This document shows, one piece after another, positions 1 to 3,897 of a stretch of 8,356 bases of DNA. The notes under the pieces are model-generated. The model ran no database searches and was not told the origin of the DNA. It saw only the letters and a list, made by a program, of their open reading frames with translations. Origin of the DNA: Arenicellales bacterium (GTDB taxonomy: Bacteria; Pseudomonadota; Gammaproteobacteria; BMS3Bbin11); assembly GCA_029287965.1 (NCBI GenBank), contig JARFQC010000174.1, forward strand, positions 1 to 8,356. The letters run 5' to 3'. Position 1 is the first letter of the stretch. The number at the start of each line of letters is the position of its first letter. Made by a program: the position numbers and the translations under genes.

Positions 1-875
1 CGGGTATTCATCTCGATGAAATAGAATTCACCGTTTTCATACAGAAACTCGAATGTCCCGGCACCGTGATAACCGATCTGGCGGCACGCCTCGGCGCAGC
101 GGTCGCCGATCTCGCTGCGTTGTTCGGGCGTTATGCCCGGGGCCGGCGCTTCTTCCACCACTTTCTGGTGGCGGCGCTGCATTGAACAGTCGCGCTCGCC
201 TAGATGAACGGCATTGCCATGCTTGTCTGACAGGACCTGGAATTCTATGTGACGTGGATGCTCGAGAAATTTCTCCATGTACACATCCGGGTTGTTGAAG
301 GCGGCACCTGCTTCAGCCTGGGTCAGGGAAATGGAGTTGAGCAGGTTCGACTGGGTATGTACAACGCGCATGCCGCGACCGCCGCCGCCGCCGGAAGCCT
401 TGATGATGATCGGGTAACCGATTTCCCGTGCCAGGCGCATGTTCTCCTTGTCGTTGTCACCCAGCACGCCGTCTGAGCCCGGTACACACGGTACGCCGGC
501 CTTCTGCATGGCCTGGATGGCGGCCACTTTATCGCCCATGGTACGAATATTGCTGCCCGTCGGGCCGATGAATATGAAGCCACAGGCATCGACCAGGTCA
601 GCGAAATCGGCATTCTCGGACAGGAAGCCGTAACCCGGATGAATGGCATCAGCATCGGTCACTTCGGCAGCGCTCAGGATTGCGGGTATATGCAGATAGC
701 TCTGTGTCGCGGGGGGAGGGCCGATGCATACGGACTCCTCAGCGAGCTTGACGTACTTCGCATCCCGGTCCGCCTCGGAGTGAACCGCCACTGTCTCGAT
801 GCCCAGTTCGCGGCAGGCGCGTTGAATACGCAGGGCGATCTCGCCCCGATTGGCTATGACTACCTTTTTGATCAT
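1..875 (-). CDS. accC: Biotin carboxylase subunit of acetyl-CoA carboxylase (partial, C-terminus off the left edge)
   Basis: This subunit carboxylates the biotin of AccB with ATP and bicarbonate, the first half-reaction of acetyl-CoA carboxylase, in the cytoplasm. I translated 291 codons from an ATG two bases after the accB stop; the frame is still open at the edge. The product begins MIKKVVIANRGEIALRI, and the ATP-grasp features fall at E. coli numbering: K116 in MGDKVAA, K159 followed by the glycine loop ASGGGGGRGM (160-169), RDCSMQRRHQKVVEE near 206-220, and metal ligands E276 (GTFEF) and E288 (FIEMNT). The catalytic Arg292 codon is split by the window boundary, and about 155 C-terminal residues, including the rest of the active site, are missing. 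No insertion or frameshift is visible in the part present. No clear Shine-Dalgarno is seen, so translation is probably coupled to accB. Identification is essentially certain. Confidence 0.97.
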   Translation of the reverse strand, partial: MIKKVVIANRGEIALRIQRACRELGIETVAVHSEADRDAKYVKLAEESVCIGPPPATQSYLHIPAILSAAEVTDADAIHPGYGFLSENADFADLVDACGFIFIGPTGSNIRTMGDKVAAIQAMQKAGVPCVPGSDGVLGDNDKENMRLAREIGYPIIIKASGGGGGRGMRVVHTQSNLLNSISLTQAEAGAAFNNPDVYMEKFLEHPRHIEFQVLSDKHGNAVHLGERDCSMQRRHQKVVEEAPAPGITPEQRSEIGDRCAEACRQIGYHGAGTFEFLYENGEFYFIEMNT

Positions 876-877
876 GG

Positions 878-1321
878 TTATTCGATGACGAACAGTGCTT
901 CGCCGAATTCGGCAGGATCACCGTTCTCTTTGAGTATCGCAATGACCGTGCCGGCCTTGTCAGCTTCTATCTCGTTGAAGATTTTCATCGCTTCGATAAT
1001 GCACAGGGTTTGCCCCACTTTCACTTTGCTGCCGACTTCGCAGAAGTTTTTCGCTTCGGGTGAGGGAGAGGCGTAGAAGGTGCCGACCATCGGAGAGGTC
1101 ACCGCATGCCCGTCCGGGACACTGTTCGCGGCCGGTTCGTCTGTTTCCGCGGGCGGTACCGCAGCCACAGGCGCGGACGCTGGAGCGGCTGCTGCGACAG
1201 GCGCGGGTGTTGACGATGCCCGGCTGATGCGTATGGCCTCCTCGCCCTCCTTTATTTCTATCTCGGCCAGCTGGGAGTTCTCCAGCAGTTCTATGAGTTT
1301 TTTTACTTTTCTTATATCCAT
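878..1321 (-). CDS. accB: Biotin carboxyl carrier protein of acetyl-CoA carboxylase
   Basis: A 147-residue carrier that holds biotin and shuttles the carboxyl group from AccC to the carboxyltransferase AccAD. Residues 1-34 are the N-terminal oligomerisation helix region (MDIRKVKKLIELLENSQLAE). Residues about 35-70 form a flexible Ala/Pro-rich linker. Residues 75-147 are the biotinyl domain, including the protruding thumb (SPMVGTFYASPSPEAK) typical of AccB rather than other biotin proteins. The biotin acceptor is K113 in EAMKIFNEIEAD; the two residues after the lysine are Ile-Phe, where E. coli has Met-Met, a substitution that leaves the recognised AMK core intact. The ATG lies 2 bases after the aroQ stop, with an AAGG ribosome binding motif inside the end of aroQ. 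The order aroQ-accB-accC matches Pseudomonas. Length is close to the 156 residues of E. coli AccB, the linker accounting for the difference. Confidence 0.97.
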   Translation of the reverse strand: MDIRKVKKLIELLENSQLAEIEIKEGEEAIRISRASSTPAPVAAAAPASAPVAAVPPAETDEPAANSVPDGHAVTSPMVGTFYASPSPEAKNFCEVGSKVKVGQTLCIIEAMKIFNEIEADKAGTVIAILKENGDPAEFGEALFVIE

Positions 1322-1323
1322 GT

Positions 1324-1767
1324 TCAGCCTTCGTTTGTTGTCATGTCGATCGCTGCCGCAAGGGCGAGACGGTAGCCTATTGGTCCCAGGCCGCTGATGA
1401 CGCCGGCAGCGAGTTCGGACAGATAGGAGTGCTGCCGGAACCGTTCCCGGGCATGCACGTTGGAAAGATGTACTTCGATAAACGGGATGCCGACAGCTGC
1501 CAGCGCGTCGCGTATGGCGACACTGGTATGTGTAAACGCTGCCGGATTGATAATGATGACGTCGACCTGGCCGCGGGACTGCTGAATGGCTTCGACCAGT
1601 TCATGTTCGGCATTGCTTTGGCGGACTTCGATGTCTGCGCCCTGCTCTGCCGCGCTAGCCTGCAGTGCGGCGTTGATATCGTCGAGTGAGGTGGCCCCGT
1701 AATGCTGCGGTTCACGTGTGCCCAGCATGTTCAGGTTGGGGCCATGCAGAACGAGAATTCTTGTCAT
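1324..1767 (-). CDS. aroQ: Type II 3-dehydroquinate dehydratase
   Basis: This enzyme dehydrates 3-dehydroquinate to 3-dehydroshikimate, the third step of the shikimate pathway, in the cytoplasm. The type II enzyme is unrelated to AroD and forms a dodecamer. The 147 residues are full length for the family. Visible motifs: HGPNLNMLG (8-16), the mobile lid with R18 and catalytic Y23 (TREPQHYG), NPAAFTHTS (74-82) with N74 and H80, EVHLSN (98-103) with H100, and RERFRQHSYLS, giving the substrate-binding arginine near 111. All expected catalytic residues are present. The start is the ATG before TRILVLHGP; no strong Shine-Dalgarno precedes it. It is the first gene of the aroQ-accB-accC unit, with 165 noncoding bases upstream, so an operon promoter is expected there. 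Confidence 0.97.
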   Translation of the reverse strand: MTRILVLHGPNLNMLGTREPQHYGATSLDDINAALQASAAEQGADIEVRQSNAEHELVEAIQQSRGQVDVIIINPAAFTHTSVAIRDALAAVGIPFIEVHLSNVHARERFRQHSYLSELAAGVISGLGPIGYRLALAAAIDMTTNEG

Positions 1768-1932
1768 TTTATGATGTATTACGCGCCGCAGATTCAGAGT
1801 AAGCCAGTTGAGGCCTATGTTGCCGAATCGCCTTAAAATTGTCCAGTTCGGCGCGAAATTATTACCGGATTGGCGAAGATGGCGGCATTTATTATTTCAG
1901 CCGCGGGGTATTCCAGGGGTGTTCGGGCGCTA
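1768..1932 (-). promoter_or_regulatory. Noncoding leader upstream of aroQ-accBC, possible promoter
   Basis: This 165-base gap is the longest in the window and precedes the aroQ-accB-accC unit, so a promoter is expected by position. On the minus strand a TGGACA hexamer (1840-1845) matches the sigma-70 -35 consensus at five of six bases. The best hexamer 17 bases downstream is CAACAT (1817-1822), only three of six matches, so the assignment is weak. An inverted repeat GCGGC/GCCGC (1882-1904, 13-base AT-rich loop) lies just after the upstream thioredoxin gene; it has a short stem and no following T-run, so I do not call it a terminator. No riboswitch or small ORF with support was seen. Confidence 0.4.
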
Positions 1933-2436
1933 TCAGTCCTGTGAGAGCAGTGATTCCACGACGGCAACAGCAGCGGGTTCATCCCATTCCATTCCGCCGA
2001 ACAGGGCGTGGCTGATGCGGCCGCTGCGGTCAACCAGGAAGGTGGTGGGGAAAGCGACGATTTTCCAGCTGTTCAGGATCTTTCCGTCCTTGTCGAGCAG
2101 GATGGTGAAATCTACCGGATATTTTTCCAGGAAGGCGTTGATGGTCTGTTCGTCTTCGCCCATGTTTACCGCAACGATAGTGAAATCACGGCCCTGCAAT
2201 TGTTTTTCCAGCCGCTGCATCGAGGGCATTTCCTTGATGCAGGGCGGACACCACGTTGCCCAGAAATTTAGCAGGACCACTTTGCCGCGGTGATCCGACA
2301 GGCTTTGCATGGTTCCATGCATGTCCGGCAGGGAGAAGTCGGGCAGTTCAGGGCCGTTGTATTCCTTGAGTTCGCCGGCGATGGCAGGGGTCAGCGGGAG
2401 GCTCAGCAGCAACAGTATGGACAGCCATTTTTTCAT
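1933..2436 (-). CDS. Secreted TlpA-like thioredoxin-fold protein (thiol-disulfide oxidoreductase)
   Basis: This 167-residue protein has a signal peptide: positive MKK, a hydrophobic core (residues 4-17) and a probable cleavage site after PAIA at residue 20. The rest is a TlpA/AhpC-TSA-like thioredoxin fold. It has LLNFWATWCPPC with the redox pair C63 and C66, a second conserved block VAFPTTFLVD with the cis-proline at P130, and the family's LPDFSLPDMHG entry strand. TlpA/ResA/DsbE proteins are typically reducing periplasmic enzymes that receive electrons from DsbD or CcdA and reduce client disulfides, for example in cytochrome c maturation; no cytochrome c maturation gene is in this window, so the client is unknown. 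Its ATG overlaps the stop of the preceding hydrolase-like gene by 4 bases (ATGA), indicating translational coupling and a shared role. The absence of an obvious uncleaved anchor suggests a soluble periplasmic protein, unlike the paralogue at 3367-3888. Confidence 0.9.
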   Translation of the reverse strand: MKKWLSILLLLSLPLTPAIAGELKEYNGPELPDFSLPDMHGTMQSLSDHRGKVVLLNFWATWCPPCIKEMPSMQRLEKQLQGRDFTIVAVNMGEDEQTINAFLEKYPVDFTILLDKDGKILNSWKIVAFPTTFLVDRSGRISHALFGGMEWDEPAAVAVVESLLSQD

Positions 2437-3245
2437 CGTTCGGATACCTGGTTTACCGCGCTCTTGTTAGTGGCCTCGAGTTTATCACGCGCATCCAGAA
2501 CCAGGGTCGGCAGCTGCAGCGTCATCGCGTCTTCAGCCGGTGTGGAGGCCTGTTTGACGAAAAAATAGCCGCGCACGCCCGGTAGGATGGTGGTTTGTAC
2601 CGCTGCGCCACCGGATTCGAGCCGCTCCGTCAGGCGATGCAGCCAGAACCGGGCCGGGGTCAGCTGCGGCTGCATGATCATGACCGGTGTTGTGGTGTGC
2701 TGGACGACAGGCAGGTATTCGAGCTCGTGACCCGGCTCGGGTTCCCGGGCATGCAGTTCCGGATAGAGCAGGATGACGCCCTTTATGTGGTTTTCCTGTG
2801 CCGTGCCGGTATATTTTTCTTTCCACAGCCGTGCACCGCGTAGTACCGGAATGGAGCCGAACCCGGCTGTTACTAGGTATACCGCGCGCCCGTCCTCATT
2901 TTGCAGCATCTCGACAGTTTCAACCACCTCGTGGCCCTGGATCGTACGCATGCTGCTTGGTGCAACCGGGAGGAAATACATGCCGAGGAGATCAGCCAAC
3001 CAGACTTCCTGGCCGGCTTGCGAGAGTGCTTCAGCGAAGTCCAGTTCTGCGGTACCCATGCCCTGATCGCATGGAAACCAGAGCAGTATGTCCTCGCTGT
3101 TCGGAGATGTGAAGGCGCGTAAATCCATGCTCTCGCCATCTGCCATTTCAACGGTTCGGAGTTGCCCCTGGGCGTATGCGGCACCGGTTGAGAAGACTGC
3201 GACGAGGAGTATGAATAATGAATGAATGCGTAAACGGGACATCAC
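2433..3245 (-). CDS. Secreted alpha/beta-hydrolase-like protein lacking a recognisable catalytic serine
   Basis: About 270 residues with a clear signal peptide (hydrophobic residues 9-22, probable cleavage after AYA at residue 25). The body alternates strands and helices as in the alpha/beta-hydrolase fold: ILLWFPCDQG (53-62), QEVWLADLLG (79-88), RAVYLVTAGFGS (120-131), IKGVILLYPELH (154-165), TPVMIMQPQLTP (186-197) and ILPGVRGYFF (220-229). At the nucleophile elbow, where active hydrolases have G-x-S-x-G, the sequence reads T-A-G-F-G, with Gly128 at the nucleophile place. At the usual histidine position there is a G-V-R-G-Y-F stretch without His. It is therefore probably non-enzymatic or uses other chemistry; the fold assignment is by pattern only. 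Mature protein has one cysteine, C59. The first codon is either GTG (3245) or the adjacent ATG (3242); ATG is more likely. It overlaps the downstream TlpA-like gene by 4 bases. I do not recognise a named family. Confidence 0.75.
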   Translation of the reverse strand: MMSRLRIHSLFILLVAVFSTGAAYAQGQLRTVEMADGESMDLRAFTSPNSEDILLWFPCDQGMGTAELDFAEALSQAGQEVWLADLLGMYFLPVAPSSMRTIQGHEVVETVEMLQNEDGRAVYLVTAGFGSIPVLRGARLWKEKYTGTAQENHIKGVILLYPELHAREPEPGHELEYLPVVQHTTTPVMIMQPQLTPARFWLHRLTERLESGGAAVQTTILPGVRGYFFVKQASTPAEDAMTLQLPTLVLDARDKLEATNKSAVNQVSER

Positions 3246-3262
3246 AGCGGACCATGCAGTAA

Positions 3263-3277
3263 ATTCTTTATAAGAAT
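3263..3277. promoter_or_regulatory. Perfect 6+6 palindrome overlapping a -10-like element
   Basis: ATTCTT-TAT-AAGAAT: two perfect 6-base arms with a 3-base spacer, about 20 bases before the likely ATG of the hydrolase-like gene. On the minus strand it covers a TATAAA hexamer. It could be a repressor site over the promoter, or a weak mRNA hairpin near the ribosome binding region. In such AT-rich DNA a palindrome of this size can also arise by chance. Confidence 0.3.
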
Positions 3278-3306
3278 ATCATAATATACTACATTAAGCG
3301 AGTGTA

Positions 3307-3320
3307 TTGGCTATAACCAA
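3307..3320. promoter_or_regulatory. Imperfect 14-base palindrome, candidate operator
   Basis: TTGGCTATAACCAA reads TTGGTTATAGCCAA on the other strand, so 12 of 14 positions are symmetric. It lies in the intergenic region upstream of the -10-like elements, where an activator would bind. Its centre is roughly 43 bases from the centre of the other palindrome, near four helical turns. No known regulator is implied by the sequence; the two sites do not share a motif. Confidence 0.3.
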
Positions 3321-3366
3321 CTGTAATGATTGGGAATTATAGCTGTATAAGCAGGGCCTCGCCGTG

Positions 3367-3888
3367 CTATATGTGTTTGTTGATAAGAGCTTCGAGCTCC
3401 TGCTCACTGAAGGCGCCGGGTTTGAAATGAACCGCTTTGCCCTGTGGGTCGAACAGAACGCTGAAAGGCAGGGCGCCCAGGCGGTTGTTGAACCGTTGCA
3501 TCAGGCTGATGCCATTGTCGCCACCGAGCAGGACCGGGTAGCTGATACTGTGCTGGTCCTGAAAGTTGCGGACCTTCTGTTCATCATCGATGGCGATACC
3601 GATTACCTCGAAGCCCCTGTCGGCGTATCGCTCACGCAGACGCATAAAGAGCGGAATTTCTTCTATGCAGGGTGGGCACCATGTGGCCCAGAAGTTAATC
3701 AGCAAAAGCTTGCCGTTCCATTTATCGAGCGGCTGCATGCCGCCGCTCAGATCAGGCAGGACCAGTTCTTCAAAAGTTATGTCTGCCGGCGCAGTATCAG
3801 GCTCATTGTTTAATCTGTTTGATGCATAGAATCCAACCAGCAACGCGACCAGGGCACTGCCGATAAGCAGCCATCGAGTACTGTTCAA
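3367..3888 (-). CDS. Membrane-anchored TlpA/DsbE-like thioredoxin
   Basis: A 173-residue protein with one N-terminal hydrophobic segment (about residues 6-22) and no good signal cleavage site, so it is probably tethered to the inner membrane with its domain in the periplasm. The thioredoxin fold shows LLINFWATWCPPC with redox cysteines C71 and C74, a GIAIDDE strand near 97-103, and LGALPFSVLFD with the cis-proline P141; this last block resembles ResA/TlpA/DsbE proteins. It would accept electrons from DsbD and reduce a periplasmic client disulfide. The start is TTG, six bases after the dsbD stop. No ATG or GTG in frame gives the membrane segment, and the dsbD TAA blocks extension. The Shine-Dalgarno is weak, so translation probably depends on ribosomes finishing dsbD. 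Position directly behind dsbD strongly suggests a donor-acceptor pair. Confidence 0.92.
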   Translation of the reverse strand: MNSTRWLLIGSALVALLVGFYASNRLNNEPDTAPADITFEELVLPDLSGGMQPLDKWNGKLLLINFWATWCPPCIEEIPLFMRLRERYADRGFEVIGIAIDDEQKVRNFQDQHSISYPVLLGGDNGISLMQRFNNRLGALPFSVLFDPQGKAVHFKPGAFSEQELEALINKHI

Positions 3889-3897
3889 GGTTGTTTA
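3886..3897 (-). other. dsbD stop / tlpA TTG start junction, same reading frame
   Basis: On the minus strand the sequence is TAA-ACA-ACC-TTG: the dsbD stop, two codons, then the TTG start of the thioredoxin gene. Both genes use the same frame, so this single TAA is the only barrier to a DsbD-TlpA fusion. There is no strong ribosome binding motif here beyond a short GGCGGG within the last dsbD codons. It explains why the start at TTG, rather than an upstream codon, is chosen. Confidence 0.8.

Larger units (their letters stand above)
3246..3366 (-). promoter_or_regulatory. AT-rich intergenic region, probable promoter of the hydrolase-like/TlpA pair
   Basis: This 121-base gap is much richer in A+T than the surrounding genes, particularly 3261-3298, and separates two tight gene clusters on the same strand, so a minus-strand promoter is the natural reading. 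Several -10-like hexamers occur on the minus strand: TATGAT (3278-3283, five of six matches) and TATAAA just downstream. No convincing -35 box lies at the right distance from either, which leaves room for an activator-dependent or alternative-sigma promoter. Two short palindromes in this gap are listed separately. I see no GC-rich hairpin followed by a T-run after the upstream gene. Confidence 0.5.

Noticed and set aside
639..1076. 145-codon plus-strand open frame opposite the accC start and accB
   Set aside because: Antisense to two unmistakable genes, with no family features.
1100..1220. Repetitive GCG/GCC-rich stretch in accB, considered as a tandem repeat
   Set aside because: It encodes the Ala/Pro linker normal for biotin carrier proteins; no regular repeat unit.
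1882..1904. Inverted repeat GCGGC/GCCGC after the secreted thioredoxin gene, considered as a terminator
   Set aside because: Only a 5-base stem with a 13-base loop and no T-run on the minus strand afterwards; insufficient for an intrinsic terminator.
2230..3710. Similar DNA at the two CPPC-coding segments (about 2238-2275 and 3667-3705), considered as a recent gene duplication
   Set aside because: Similarity is confined to the active-site segment required by the fold; the rest of the two proteins is too different for recent duplication.
3364..3813. 149-codon plus-strand open frame opposite the anchored thioredoxin
   Set aside because: Shadow of the real gene on the minus strand, whose CPPC and cis-proline motifs are clear.
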